From Chara braunii (Eukaryota > Streptophyta > Charophyceae > Charales > Characeae), in contig BFEA01000645.1 of the NCBI GenBank assembly GCA_003427395.1, forward strand, positions 634,969 to 672,596: a stretch of DNA of 37,628 bases, read 5' to 3'. Below, in pieces: positions 19,901 to 27,585 of this stretch (within the stretch, counting starts at the first letter, position 1; every line of letters starts with the position of its first letter). The translations under genes were made by a program, and so were the position numbers. The notes below the pieces were generated by a model. That model saw only the letters and a program-made list of their open reading frames with translations, did no database searches and had not been told where the DNA came from.

Positions 19901-22002
19901 TGCGCGAGCCCCTCCTGAAGTTCGATATGGAGCGAAGTTGTCACTCGCTCCCCCTCTGTCATGCCGAGACGCAGAGCTTCCACCTCTCCGAGACTCCGCC
20001 TCAGTTTCTCCTGGAGGTCCAGATGGAGGGAGGCCTTTGCGTGCTCCTCCTCGCTCAGTCTGAGACGCAGGGCACGGACCTCTGTGAGACTTCGTGACAG
20101 TTCTTCCTGGAGGTTCACCTGCAGGGAAGACTGCGCATGCCCCTCGGCGCTCAGCCGGAGACGCAGAGCCTCGACCTCTGCTAGACTCTGTCCCAGCTTC
20201 TTTTGAAGTTCCAGCTGGAGGGAGGCCTTTGCTTGACCCTCCTCGATCAATCTGTGGCGTAAATTCTCAACCTCTGCGAGGCTGTGGGCCAGTTTTTCCT
20301 GAAGGTTGAGCTGGACAGAACCCTTTGCTTCCTCCTCCTCGCTCAGCCGGAGATGGATAGCTTCGACCTCCTTCAGGCTCTCTTTCATCTGGCTTGATAG
20401 AGTCTCCGCTCCGCCGTCTTCGAACGCCTTCAACCGCCTCTCCATGTCTGTTGCTGCCTCGCAGCTTTCTCTCAGCCAATTTGCCAACTCGTCGACCACC
20501 ACATCCAACTGACTTACCCTCCGGTCCATCTCCGAGGAGATTGCACCGTGCTCAACCGCCTGCAGTCGCGTCTCCAGGGAAGAAACAACAGCATCCCACT
20601 TCTGCAGCTCACAATGCATATTCCTGCTCGCCGCCCTCTGTTGCAAGCTCTCTGCTGCGGCAGCAGAGTCAGCGTCCTCTTCTTCGTGTAACCCTTGTTT
20701 TTTTTTCCCCTTTCGCTCCCAATCCAGTTTGGCCTGCAGTGAAGCCACCTCGCTTTCCCATTGAAGACGGTTGGCATCCATCTTTTTCTGCCATAATGCG
20801 CCGTGCTCCTCGTGCCGACACTTCATCTTCAGCTCCAGATCATCCACTTTCTCCAGCAGTGCGGCGATCTTCTCATCGCGCTGCTGCAAATCTTTGTGCA
20901 CGCCCTCCCATCTCTCATCGCAAGCCCGGAGTTCACAGCGGAGCCGACTCACCTCGTTCTCCCGCTCCTCGACATGAGTCTGGAGGGAGGACCTCGCTCT
21001 CTCCATCTCATCCACCCTGGATTTGAGGGATTCTGCCTCCCTTATTCGTCGGAGCAGCTCGCGCGCCAAGAAGTCCTTTTGCCTTTCGGCATCAACGACC
21101 TGCGTCATAAGCGTATCCACGTCCATGGTCTTGTGCACCATTTGTATCAGTGCGGAGTCCTTTTCACACTCCTCCCGACTAAGCTTGCGTCTGAGCTCGG
21201 CTTTTTCCATCTGCGTCTGCCTTAACACGGCGACCAAGTCCTTGTATTCCTCGTCCTTCTGTTTCATCTTGTCCACCAACTCCTCCCTCTCCCTCTCGCT
21301 CCTCCGCAGCTTCTCTGCCAAAGCCTGGTCTTCTTGTTCTTTGCCTTTCAGTTCTTGGGCCATGGCCTGTCCTTCTCTTTCCTTGGCCGCCAGCTTTATC
21401 GACAGAACGTCAATCTCCTCCCTCTTCGCCTGCAGCAGCTCTGCCATCTGCTCTTCTTGTCCTCTCGCTTCCTCTTCCATCGTCGTTTTCGCTTGCCGCA
21501 CCTTCGTCAACTCCTCCTCAAGAGCCCTCATTTCCCTCTCCTTCTCCCTGACTGTGTCAGAAATCACCACTCTTTCGCGGTTCCTATCCCTCAGCTCCCG
21601 TACCAGATTATCCCGTTCTCGTTGCCACTGCTCCAACTGCTCGGCCAACCGCCTACGCTCCTCCTCCTTCTGCTTTAGCTCGTCCTCCAGCACGTGACGC
21701 TCCTTCTCCTTGTTCGTCAGATACTCGAGCAGTCGCTCTGTGTCCCAATCCTCACCCGAGGGGAAAACCTCGTGGGCTTGCGAGCTGCTAGGATGATCAA
21801 GATTATGATGACGATGATGATGATGCCCGAACAACCTCTGAGGTATGGGGCACACCCCTATTGCTGTATCGCCCCCGCTGTCTTCGATAGAAATACCGCT
21901 GATCTGGAGATCGTCTTCAATATAAATGCCCCCGATCCGCAGGTCATCCCACCCCTCAGAAAGTGGTGTCTTGCCCTGCACACCTCCGAATTCACAGCCC
22001 AT
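10978..22002 (-). CDS. Giant coiled-coil protein with 32- and 28-residue repeat rods
   Basis: One uninterrupted frame of 11 kb encodes about 3,674 residues from the ATG at 22002. The frame stays open to an earlier ATG at 22161, but those 53 codons run into SINE-like sequence, so I prefer 22002. Residues 20-41 are an 11-residue tandem duplication (DLRIGGIYIED/DLQISGISIED), and a His-rich patch lies near 57-67. Heptad-rich coiled coil starts at about residue 85. Residues ~537-1924 are about forty repeats of 32 residues built on LRLSEEEQAKASLQIDLQEK. Residues ~2107-2539 are about fifteen repeats of 28 residues (ARLDQEEKERASLKVQLEEK). An acidic linker follows, then two shorter coiled-coil segments, a Pro-rich patch (PPAPPPPP, ~3370) and a final helical segment from ~3500. 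There is no transmembrane segment or catalytic motif. The architecture suggests a cytoskeletal, tether or golgin-like scaffold, but that is inference; I cannot name a family. Further upstream exons are possible. Confidence 0.85.
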   Translation of the reverse strand: MGCEFGGVQGKTPLSEGWDDLRIGGIYIEDDLQISGISIEDSGGDTAIGVCPIPQRLFGHHHHRHHNLDHPSSSQAHEVFPSGEDWDTERLLEYLTNKEKERHVLEDELKQKEEERRRLAEQLEQWQRERDNLVRELRDRNRERVVISDTVREKEREMRALEEELTKVRQAKTTMEEEARGQEEQMAELLQAKREEIDVLSIKLAAKEREGQAMAQELKGKEQEDQALAEKLRRSEREREELVDKMKQKDEEYKDLVAVLRQTQMEKAELRRKLSREECEKDSALIQMVHKTMDVDTLMTQVVDAERQKDFLARELLRRIREAESLKSRVDEMERARSSLQTHVEERENEVSRLRCELRACDERWEGVHKDLQQRDEKIAALLEKVDDLELKMKCRHEEHGALWQKKMDANRLQWESEVASLQAKLDWERKGKKKQGLHEEEDADSAAAAESLQQRAASRNMHCELQKWDAVVSSLETRLQAVEHGAISSEMDRRVSQLDVVVDELANWLRESCEAATDMERRLKAFEDGGAETLSSQMKESLKEVEAIHLRLSEEEEAKGSVQLNLQEKLAHSLAEVENLRHRLIEEGQAKASLQLELQKKLGQSLAEVEALRLRLSAEGHAQSSLQVNLQEELSRSLTEVRALRLRLSEEEHAKASLHLDLQEKLRRSLGEVEALRLGMTEGERVTTSLHIELQEGLAQSLAEVEAMQLRLNEEEQAKAAVQMTLQEKLRDSLAEVEASQLKLNQEEQAKATLQLDLQEKLSQSLADVKSLRLRLTEEEHAKASLQIDLQEKLSQSLMQVEDLRVQLSEKEKAKALIRNDLQCKLTQCLMQIDVLQLRLSKAEAAKESLRTQLRHKLELSHMEVESLRQRLSEEEQLKASLKIDLTEKQRALTEVVEVLGRLSEDEQANLSLQLDLEKEKQRRVEETEALQLRLREEQRANASLQVELREKLSQHLGELEALQLRLREAEQANDLLHVKLDEEKQESVREIEALRLRLGAEKEAKERLLQADLEEKLAQSLAEAQSLQLQLTDVKQAKASMQLDLEEALLKEIKLEEERHEALTEIETLKIRLDKEKQAKESIQADLDDKLAQSLAEVHSLRLRLTAEEQANVSLQLNMKVQREKSLNEVTALQCSLTRQQQLVASLQTELQEKATWSLTEIDALQLRLGEQQQANTALQLELEKEKEESIRQRDSTELRLSEEKRANVDLQEKLAHSLTEVETLRLRLSEEEQTKLSIRNELESKLRRSCIEIESLRHMLNDEEQAKATLQISLEKEKQEALAHAEALRLKLEQEEQARLSLNVELQETVEQSATELKTLELRLREEEAANASLQVNLEQANQKALEEARHLESKLQEALNQVEALQLNSRQEERARMSLEKELQERLKQSTMELRSLELRVREEEEVKASLQVDLEQVKQKALEEAKRLESKLREETQANLTLQTELREKLKASVDDVKALQLRLREEEQAKTSLLAKLEEQLRQRVEEIEALQLRLGEEEQAKASLQIELLRKLKQSHREVEGLRCRLSEEEQSKASLQIDLEEKEKEIAEVIKVLGLRVSEEEEASSRSLHVHLPGKLKQTLDLPGKLKQTLVEVEALRLRLSEEEQAKASLQIELQQKLKQSRMEVEALRGRLKKEEKSKLSLRTDLKDEKKRAQTEIETLQHKLREEEHAKVSIQVDLHERLAQSAAECGSLRAKLHEEERVKMSLQVELQQREKESRMEADTLLHRLAEEKQAKASLRMDLEEKQKDFAAAVNDLQSRLGKEEQAKASLQIDLEQTRQRWRKEVEGLQQKLGEERDMTESLQNIQAALQERLKQSVEEVEAVQCKLAEEEKAKVRLQIDLEETKQKGVGDIEAMQARLHGEEQANASLRMDLIQSRTEVEALQRNLTEEEQVKAELMEAIQMLGLRLSDEAKAKESLEHTLQMSQKQRGDLLRELDSWREKYQRSAGDLDERDRRVALLVIAIWTQELCRRRMQGEMEMLNNQLGSLQQELGVWRGKGTRLEKELSKSEKAMMEMKSAMEDRDAALSRMDQTLQERDATRVELEQQLRTQLENVEELKDRLRKSDAAVADMVSEIQSLRDTMASQHLSLSDRLTQSQRAVESLELRLAEEEQEKVSLRTDLEEKERQQQMLRVQLHEEGGEKALLQINLEDQERQRQVLRARLEREEQDKASLQVQLEEKELQTEALHTRLSEEEGGKASMQRDIEERERQVQALLRERLERAEQDKASLQVQLEEKELQMEALHTRLVEEEGGKVSMQRDIEETERQVQALNVKLDEEGREKVSLLQDLGEKERQRLALQARLYQEEQEKASLRTDLKEKETQMEALHRRLDEENRVGALQVLLEEKERERQALQMRLDKEGKERAARMMELEEKEREREALKARLDQEEKERASLKVQLEEKEREREALGKKLDHEEKERASLMLQLKVKEREREALLRMRLDREGKGRPSQMMVMETEKETESETEALRVRLDQEEREREALKAQNKQKDLETKTLQTRLAEEEKERESLKLQLEEKERERESLQVRLTNVGREKDVLERSVASKNEDEDILLGKIRNWCEALTHSSEELRERAGRLANLIAEKREEEDEREHRRTETKEEGRGSNQKAVQDTSQMAATAFQKTKGPEALKEEAIRDHGGEDGQEESQEGILSGVVGSCVCEHEDAVADMEHRLQEHCTVIRFLMFQLKRLDSVRLSQPQQRQQAESQSVAVQGEQTDTPASHHRRQVPLPIIPSTTTKGDEAGETVEWSMMEASLMSDSSEFLESAGSRDGKPDDVCEASPSQSQTKGVDSLLQPQTDLNINEPRDPGDHDDCISHGEADDDHDGNETHGDGTGCADALVHEKRRLDAGGRRVAMAEHIGSIESEIEQHVGGLETALRDMRVRLGEKFAEMELLFGQECSELEAAAEVVVHEILMGQGKEGNRSNRRRSLIRLIAANAMESRLPGEKNLEAQAAVPDESVVRTTGLLSTEHHQGSDGREAAPTSAQTDQRVGEVDCMRSQQGVPELKAPNATQNRSMPVEMPAEMGEQEVTNEMTRIAQWSLTMEEVESLEARVLQWWFARSENVVMRADQQLAALESEARGWLAITECRLGELDLAAKDVFDLAKAARQQEEADLMKLLQMEMLKWTAVLRNMQRLSEERVVTMEMQLEQERIAKQQQISSLVDELEGWKNRAMDAENAAEARACRIADLQHRIRMWDTLQGDVAVDGQEYVQDFSKHQGGLAAMEAASLNIDSSSDDGSTIPDGPPTSSSADNPAQLGRAETRPGIGMIHSDDAENVPFIYHGRNTRHSGKHEADKEELEEGHSQVPPRPQNTEVLESHDIAARVRFEDMVTVSEGSADHRVSTAVSVHHDFIAGSPPAPPPPPLSSPLSPIIDPYCHDSWETCSRNEFAILIPMPSSVPEVGPSDTREDRGELRLPVQTKATEQEQLVCSPLPYIRCQSTPIVQSSQPSQSHHIEGSATLRTPHDMRDLQESCQPSVAPGVSQKARALSWVREKALLQAEIVRLRKHVRSLYGALAAEERWRIAECARMKAACQQTVQRMEAESAALHRKCQSFVDDIKKVEKRNKLLSNNLCKSEREVDLLGDVNDHLFDLLTVIDDAFQFFATCINQMPGMKVLAMRVRAAVLEYAAQDDSEDVLDLPQMTRADDSEPEQNSHNSI

Positions 22003-22127
22003 TCCCAACAACTCCTTCAGTTCAAAATTTCCTTCTTTTTTTTCCCCCCCTCTGAGTTTAAAGTTTCGAACTCTGAAATAAAATATTGGGAAAAAATCAG
22101 TGACAGTTGAGTGAGAACCCTCCCGAC

Positions 22128-22240
22128 GAGTGGGTCTACCTCTCAGTTGGTACACACCCATGAACTGTTGTTGTCAACATAGAGAGTATTAGAGACCCAA
22201 CCAAGTTCGATTGCAGAGGAACAGGGTTAAAAAAATGAAA
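22128..22240 (+). mobile_element. Degraded tRNA-derived SINE head
   Basis: CTCAGTTGGTACACACCCATG followed by AACTGTTG matches the SINE head, and CCAAGTTCGATTGC is a plausible B box. The rest of the body is not recognisable. It lies just upstream of the giant gene and overlaps the extension of its frame beyond 22002. Confidence 0.5.
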
Positions 22241-22378
22241 CAAGTTACACGACTGACGTACAGCAAAACAGCAGCAACAGTGTTTGGATTTTGAAATTGA
22301 CTGTTGGCGGCGTACAGGAGGTGGAGAGATCGAGGTTGAGGAGAGACTATTTAATTTAGTATTTACTATTTACTATTT

Positions 22379-22467
22379 AGAATTGCCATGCATTGGGTCT
22401 TCTTCTCCTTCTCCTCCTCCTCCTCCTCCCGCTCCTCCTCCTCCTCCTCTTCTTCATGTTCTCTTCC

Positions 22468-22500
<33 letters not shown>

Positions 22501-22655
22501 ATCTATCATTTCTTTTTTATGTCGCCTGCTGATGTCTGCCGCTGTGTGCAGCTCTACTATGCTCTGCTTAGAATTGCCATGCATTGGGTCTCCTTCTCCT
22601 TCTCCTCCTCCTCCTCCTCCTCCTCCTCCTCCTCCTCCTCTTCATGTTCTCTTAC

Positions 22656-22688
<33 letters not shown>

Positions 22689-22758
22689 ATCTATCGTTTT
22701 TTTTTTTCTGTCGCGTGCTGATGTCTGCTGCTGTGTGCAGCTCTACTATGCTCTGCTT
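22379..22758. repeat. 190-bp tandem duplication of CTC/CTG-rich sequence
   Basis: Unit 1 (22379-22569) and unit 2 (22570-22758) both begin AGAATTGCCATGCATTGGGT. They continue through CTC-triplet and CTG-triplet runs and end GTGCAGCTCTACTATGCTCT. They differ mainly in triplet number and a T-run. Confidence 0.9.
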
Positions 22759-22866
22759 CTGCTACCATTCCAAGCTGCTGCAAGCTCATCCCTGCTGCTT
22801 TCTCTTTCTTTCCAAAAAAGACGAAGGGGGCCAACCCCTACCACTACCGCCTTTTTTCACCCAAAT

Positions 22867-22940
22867 AGAACCCCGGTCATTATAGCTGTATTCAGGCCCA
22901 ACTTTCAGTGCAGATGCCAAGTATAATGACCGGGCGTTCT
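22867..22940. mobile_element. Small foldback element, intact copy
   Basis: Left end AGAACCCCGGTCATTATAG and right end TATAATGACCGGGCGTTCT are inverted repeats. It is the same family as the element at 9534-9707 that was split by the U6 insertion. Confidence 0.75.
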
Positions 22941-23021
22941 TTTTCCGGGAAGACCATCGTATTTCAGACCGTCGTATTTCATTCTGATTACGTCCAGCTT
23001 CGAACTCATGACGTCGTTGGT

Positions 23022-23113
23022 TTTTTTTTTTTTTTTTTTTNNNNNNNNNNNNNNNNNNNNNNNNNNNNNNNNNNNNNNNNNNNNNNNNNNNNNNNNNNNN
23101 NNNNNNNNNNNNN

Positions 23114-23149
<36 letters not shown>
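23022..23149. other. Poly-T tract containing an assembly gap
   Basis: T homopolymer on both sides of a gap at 23041-23113. The true length is unknown. Confidence 0.95.
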
Positions 23150-23154
<5 letters not shown>

Positions 23155-23650
23155 GCATTTAATATTAAACATCAGCAGGCTGTTCAAACGAATTTGGAGA
23201 CAAAAAAAAAAGAGAAAAAAAAAAAAGAAAAAAAAAAAGGAGCAAAGCAAGTAACACGCGGTTGACTGTGTCTCTTGAACACACGCACACTGTAAGACCA
23301 CAGTACCCTCGTCTTTTTTTTTTTTAATAGCTTAGTGTATATAACTATATTTAGTAGTATTTAGTATTGCTACTTAGTACTCCCTTTTCCAACATGGGGT
23401 TAACGAAACCACAACCTCCTGCATGTCCCTAACCAAGCCTAACCAACTGAGCAAGAAGGCAGCTGGGTGAGAGGACCTCTTCCCCAGTCCAAAAAAAAAA
23501 CATCGAATTCCATTACTTGGTGAAATCGGAGGAGGTTTCTTTTTTTTTAATTTTTATTAGAGAGCGCAGCAAAAAAAAAAAAAAAAAAAAAAACATTCTC
23601 TAATTATCTCTACTTTTTTCTTATTACTATTTTTATTTTATTTTTAAATT
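23150..23650. other. A/T-rich stretch without a gene
   Basis: Contains long A and T runs (around 23202-23238, 23312-23326 and 23571-23593). It also has CCTAACCAACTGAGC near 23446, a possible antisense SINE head fragment. No coding region is seen. Confidence 0.4.
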
Positions 23651-23756
23651 AAATTGGACCGTTTCTTGATTTATGCGTGTCATCCTTGCACAGGGGCCAT
23701 GCTAATCTTCTGTCTTCTGTGTATCGTTCCAATTTTAACGGATGTCCCAAAGGAGC
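23651..23756 (-). pseudogene. U6 snRNA pseudogene with internal insertion
   Basis: On the minus strand the order is CTCCTTTGGGACATCCG, TTAAAATTGGAACGATACA, then GATTAGCATGGCCCCTGTGC, AAGGATGACACGCATAAATC and an end GGTCCAATTT. It is nearly full length, unlike the copy at 9550. However, a seven-base insertion lies in the ACAGAGA region (ACACAGAAGACAGAAGATT), and GCGCAAGG has become GTGCAAGG. I see no TATA box about 25-30 bases upstream. The ACAGAGA box is essential for 5' splice-site pairing, so this copy should be non-functional. Confidence 0.85.
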
Positions 23757-23951
23757 GTTCTTGATTCTTGTGCTGGTGTGATCGAGCATTGCTTTGTCAT
23801 TTCTGCGATATGCCTCGTCTCCATATGAATGAATGCTGGTCGTGAAAGTTCGTCGTGTTTACAAATTTTTGGGAGTGCAGTTTCCTTGCTGATATGAGAA
23901 ATCAAAGCATTTTACAGAGTTCTGTTATAACCCCCCGAAAGGAACCGGGTC

Positions 23952-24026
23952 CCCTTTTTTCTTTTTTCTTTTTTTCTTTTTTTTTTTTCCTTTTTTTTTT
24001 CCTTTTTTTTTCCTTTTTTTTTTTCC
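23952..24026. repeat. Polypyrimidine C/T tract
   Basis: T-runs punctuated by C or CC over about 75 bases. Confidence 0.85.
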
Positions 24027-24215
24027 CCAATCGTCTGTGAGAGGCCTATTTGTGGAGGGTGATAAGAGCACCCTCACAAAAACAAAGAAAAGGAAGCGGG
24101 TGCCCTCTTTTTTGAAGTTTTTTTCTACCTTCCTTTTTTTCACAAGTTGAGGCTCTCTGTTGCAGGGGGGAGGGGCTCCGCCTGACAAAGCAGGGATTGG
24201 AGACCTTGCGGAACT

Positions 24216-24368
24216 GAGCCCTAATAAAAAGAGCCCCTGAATTTCGAGCCTTTGGGCCCTAATAAAAAGAGGCCCCTGAATTTCGAGCCTTTGGGCCCTA
24301 ATAAGAAGAGGCCCTGAATTTCGAGCCTTTGGGCCCTAATGAAAAGAGCCCCTGCATTTCGAGCCTTT
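24216..24368. repeat. 38-39-bp tandem repeat, four units
   Basis: Four units of the pattern GGGCCCTAATAAAAAGAGGC, then CCCTGAATTTCGAGCCTTT. The repeated CCCTAAT word starts at 24219, 24257, 24296 and 24334. Confidence 0.9.
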
Positions 24369-24444
24369 TCCAATACTCGTGTATTTTTCCTTGGGCACTG
24401 GGCCCGAAAAGGAGGATTTTTTAGAAAGGAACCTACAGGAGCGT

Positions 24445-24598
24445 GGTCCCACTAGCAAAGAGGATCGGATAGAATGACTGCATCTGGACGTGTTTGTAGA
24501 GAGGTGCAGGAAATCGAGATTGAACTGCTTTTCTGCATCTCTGCATTAAACACTTCCAGATTCAGGCATTCCATGCTATCCTCTTTGCTAGTGGGGCC
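24445..24598. mobile_element. Foldback MITE, family CCCACTAGCAAAGAGGAT, copy 1
   Basis: Left end GGTCCCACTAGCAAAGAGG and right end CCTCTTTGCTAGTGGGGCC are inverted repeats. Imperfect pairing continues inward over about 65 bases per arm, including ATCTGGACGTGTTTGTAGAG against the AACACTTCCAGAT side. It encodes nothing. A related copy is at 28471-28619. Confidence 0.8.
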
Positions 24599-24670
24599 GT
24601 AGTCCCCGTGGATCCTACTAGCTCACTTGCCACACAGTCCCACACTGCAGACGCGAATTTCCGTACCTGG

Positions 24671-24803
24671 GGCCAAGTCCCACTAGCAGGGTTGAGTTTC
24701 CTCAACGTCTGAATCTGGACGTGTTTGTGGAGAGGTGCGGTTGAGGAAACTCGACGCAATCTCTGCACATCTCCACCAAAATGTCCAGATTCGGGACTTG
24801 GCC
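24671..24803. mobile_element. Foldback MITE, related or chimeric copy
   Basis: Ends GGCCAAGTCCC and GGGACTTGGCC are perfect inverted repeats. Just inside is CACTAGCAGGGTTGAG, and AATCTGGACGTGTTTGTGGA resembles the interior of the copy at 24445. GTTGAGGAAACTCGACG folds against GAGTTTCCTCAAC. It may be a rearranged member of the same family. Confidence 0.65.
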
Positions 24804-25023
24804 TCCGGTGTTTTAGTAGAACACAGACAGAACTAGACGACTGAAATTCAGACGGAACTAGACGAGAAAATTTCCTCTTTTTTTTTTTTTTTTTTCCTTT
24901 GAAAAAAAGAAAACATCTTCCGGCGAGCTATTGTTGAAGGTGATAAGAGCGTCCTCCAATAGTAGGCCTTTTCTATTTAGATGGGGCCGATCGTTTTTTT
25001 TTTTTTTTTTTTTTTTTTTTTTG

Positions 25024-25104
25024 TTAGGGCCGGTCGGTTTGACGAACAATATGATATCTCAAGGTCATGGGCCCATGACCCTTTCCGGAATTCTCTTTCT
25101 TTTT
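25024..25104 (+). mobile_element. SINE 3' fragment
   Basis: AGGGCCGGTCGGTTTGACGA and ATATGATATCTCAAGGTCAT match the SINE tail. The tRNA head is absent and a T homopolymer precedes the fragment, so this is a 5'-truncated copy. Confidence 0.55.
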
Positions 25105-25179
25105 TATAATATATATTATTCGAAGAAAGGAACGTGGTGCCAGTTGCCCTCACATGTGTATTGTTAGAGCACCGCACCT

Positions 25180-25919
25180 GGAGCGAGATCCCACTACCGT
25201 CTTCCCCGAACATAACGCACCATGAAAATGAATGTATACAAGCTATATTTACGGTGCGGTACAGCCAAAATGATGGTGCGTTGTGTTCGGGGGAAGATGG
25301 TAGCCATGTATGTATGTGGATTAGTGTGACGGGTGTGGGACAGGTGGGGGACAGGTGGGTGGCAGCGTCAAATAGAGAAAATAAACGCAAAAAAACATTT
25401 CATGACCAAACAAATGAAGAAAAAAACTGCTAAAAGAGAAAAAGAGAGTGCTCTTCTCACAGATGGTGTCTGCTCCAGGCGGGGTCTCAGATGTCAGGGT
25501 ATGATTCACTGACCATGGCTGTGGCAGTCGAGACCACGTGGAGCAAGATCCCACTACCACTACTGAAGTATGTGGATTAGTGTTTAAGGTGTGCGACTGT
25601 CAGGCATGATCGTGGATTCGGCAGGAAATCAGCTATTACCATGGCCTGTTTTTGTGAATTAAGCCCGGGAAAAGGATGTCTTCTTTTGCTCTCCCATTGG
25701 TAGGTTTTTCTTTTGTTTTTGGGGTTGGGGTCGGGGTCCTGTGGCTGTCCCAAACGTCCGTGAAATCAGAACCACGTTTTTTGGTTCGTGAAATCACACA
25801 CATTTCACTCACGGCGAAAAGGCAAAGACGAATGGCTTCATCGCTGGAAATTGATTGTGGTTTGCGAGGTGTTTTTTTTTTTCAGGGTTTGATCCCCTCA
25901 CCTATAGCAAATGGTGTAT

Positions 25920-25955
<36 letters not shown>

Positions 25956-26573
25956 GGATGGAGTTACTCTTGCCCTCCTTTGCCAAAGAGAATTTCTGTC
26001 AGAACAACAGAAAGGTGTGCACTGCGAACTATTTCAAGGAAGCCTCAGACTATTCATTGTCAATGAATATGGTCCGTGCGCCCACTCACATGCAGCCGTC
26101 TCGACGGCCACAGGCATGGTCAGTGAATCATACCCTGACGTCTGACACCCGGCCTGGAGCAGGCACCATCTGACAGAAGAGCACTTTCTTTTCTTTTTTA
26201 GCAGTCTTTTCTTCATTGGTTTGGTCACGAAATGTTTTTTTGCGTTTATTTTCCCTATTTCACGCTGCCATCCACCTGTCCCCCAGCCGTCCCACACCCG
26301 TCACGCTAATCCACATACATGACTAGTTGGATCTCGCTCCTTGTAGTAGGGGAGGCCCCACTACCGTCTTCCCCCGAATACAACGCATATGCTGTGTTCG
26401 AGTTTTCTGAAAAATCAAAAATTCGAATAGAAGACATATGAGTTGTTCTCGAAAATATGGGCTGTTCGAATAGAAGGCTTGCGCATTGTATTCGAATAAA
26501 AAGCAACTTATGCGTCGGTGTATTCATTTACAAATTACAACGCATTCGTGTTATGTTTGGGGGAAGACGATGG
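25180..26573. mobile_element. Compound of inverted arms and two foldback modules
   Basis: Two short foldback modules begin CTACCGTCTTCCCC (25194-25303 and 26361-26573) and end with the complement of that motif. Between them about 240 bases at 25304-25545 recur inverted at about 26085-26325; CATGGCTGTGGCAGTCGAGAC corresponds to GTCTCGACGGCCACAGGCATG on the other side. GGAGCGAGATCC at 25180 has its inverse at 26329-26340. This is either one foldback element with damaged ends or two opposite insertions of the same element. It has no coding capacity. Confidence 0.6.
25918..25955. repeat. Poly-T tract
   Basis: Homopolymer in the centre of the inverted compound. Similar T or A runs occur near 24877, 24994 and 26730. 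Confidence 0.8.
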
Positions 26574-26979
26574 CGAGTGGTTTGAGATATAGTGTGATGG
26601 GTGGGGGGGGATGGGTGTGGGACAGATGGATTTTTTATTTTTATTTTTATTTTTAAAAGAAAGAACAAACCTTGTCCGACCATGAAGCGCAGACTGCACA
26701 GTTTTTTCTTTTCCTTTTCTTTTCTTGTCTTTTTTTTTTTTTTTTTTTTTTTTTTTTGGGAGAGACTGCACAGTACAGTTTTGTCGGTGATCCCTGCCAC
26801 AAGCATGAAGTGAGGGGTCCAATTCCCAGCCGTAGCGTGCAGTCCGATTTTTTTGTTTGTTTTGTTTGAATAAAAGGCTTGTGCGTTGTATTCGAATACA
26901 AAGCATACTATCTGACACATTCTTCTGACTCTGACAATCTGGCTCACAGACCCATCATTTCACCTCCTGAATACTAGGC

Positions 26980-27230
26980 CTCGCTCCACAGCACAATATT
27001 CAATACGTATCTGGAGATGAACGCGATCTCAATACATCCAAAATGTTTTGATCATTACGAACGTATCTGGTTCAACTGACAGTCCAGGTAGTATATGTAG
27101 AATGTTGAGCAGTGGAGTGGGGCCGGTGGTTCCGTGCATTTCGTGCATATATTCTCTGACGCATGTCTGACGCACTCCTGTCTCTCTCTGACATTCTGGC
27201 TCATGGACCCATCAAGCATTGCTGCTCTAC
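26980..27230. repeat. Relic of a TIR element with GGCCTCGCTCCAC end, copy 1
   Basis: It starts GGCCTCGCTCCAC and has a weak inverse, GTGGAGTGGGGCC, near 27112-27124. The stretch including CGTATCTGGTTCA, GAATGTTGAGCAGTGGAG and GTGCATATATTCTCTGACGC matches 29395-29560 block for block. Another GGGCCTCGCTCCACTACAC word is at 27320. I cannot fix the element's boundaries. Confidence 0.45.
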
Positions 27231-27585
27231 TCACCAAATGTGCGAAATGAGAACGAACCTTCCACCAGAACATGGAAAGATACACCGCGATATTTTTTGT
27301 CTCTTGTGCATGTGGCCATGGGCCTCGCTCCACTACACAACACTCTGCTCCACCACTGTCTGCTGTTCGGCTTTAGTGTTATTTTTTTTAATATACTAAT
27401 ACCTTTGTTGTTTCAGAAAATAGTGAGTGGGCCTCCGACCTTTCGGGAGGCCGAAACGAAACGACGGCTGCCGATTAGATTTATCAATGGCAGTCGTCGT
27501 TGGTCCTGGCGTCAGAATTTTTCGGGAGCTGGCGTTTGGCGGCCTCATTTCTGAAGCGGCAAAGGTACTGGTGGTTTAAGGCTTA

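Noticed and set aside
13902-21697. Many open frames of 60-220 codons on the plus strand opposite the giant gene
   Set aside because: They are Ser/Leu/Phe-rich mirror readings of a repetitive Glu/Lys/Leu coiled-coil gene and have no independent signal.
22002-22161. Extension of the giant protein to the ATG at 22161
   Set aside because: The extra 53 codons read into a degraded SINE head and look unlike the rest of the protein. The ATG at 22002 is preferred, though the longer frame is open.
22388-22926. Ser- or Leu-rich proteins from the CTC/CTG region
   Set aside because: Translations of triplet microsatellites in a tandem duplication; they carry no protein signal.
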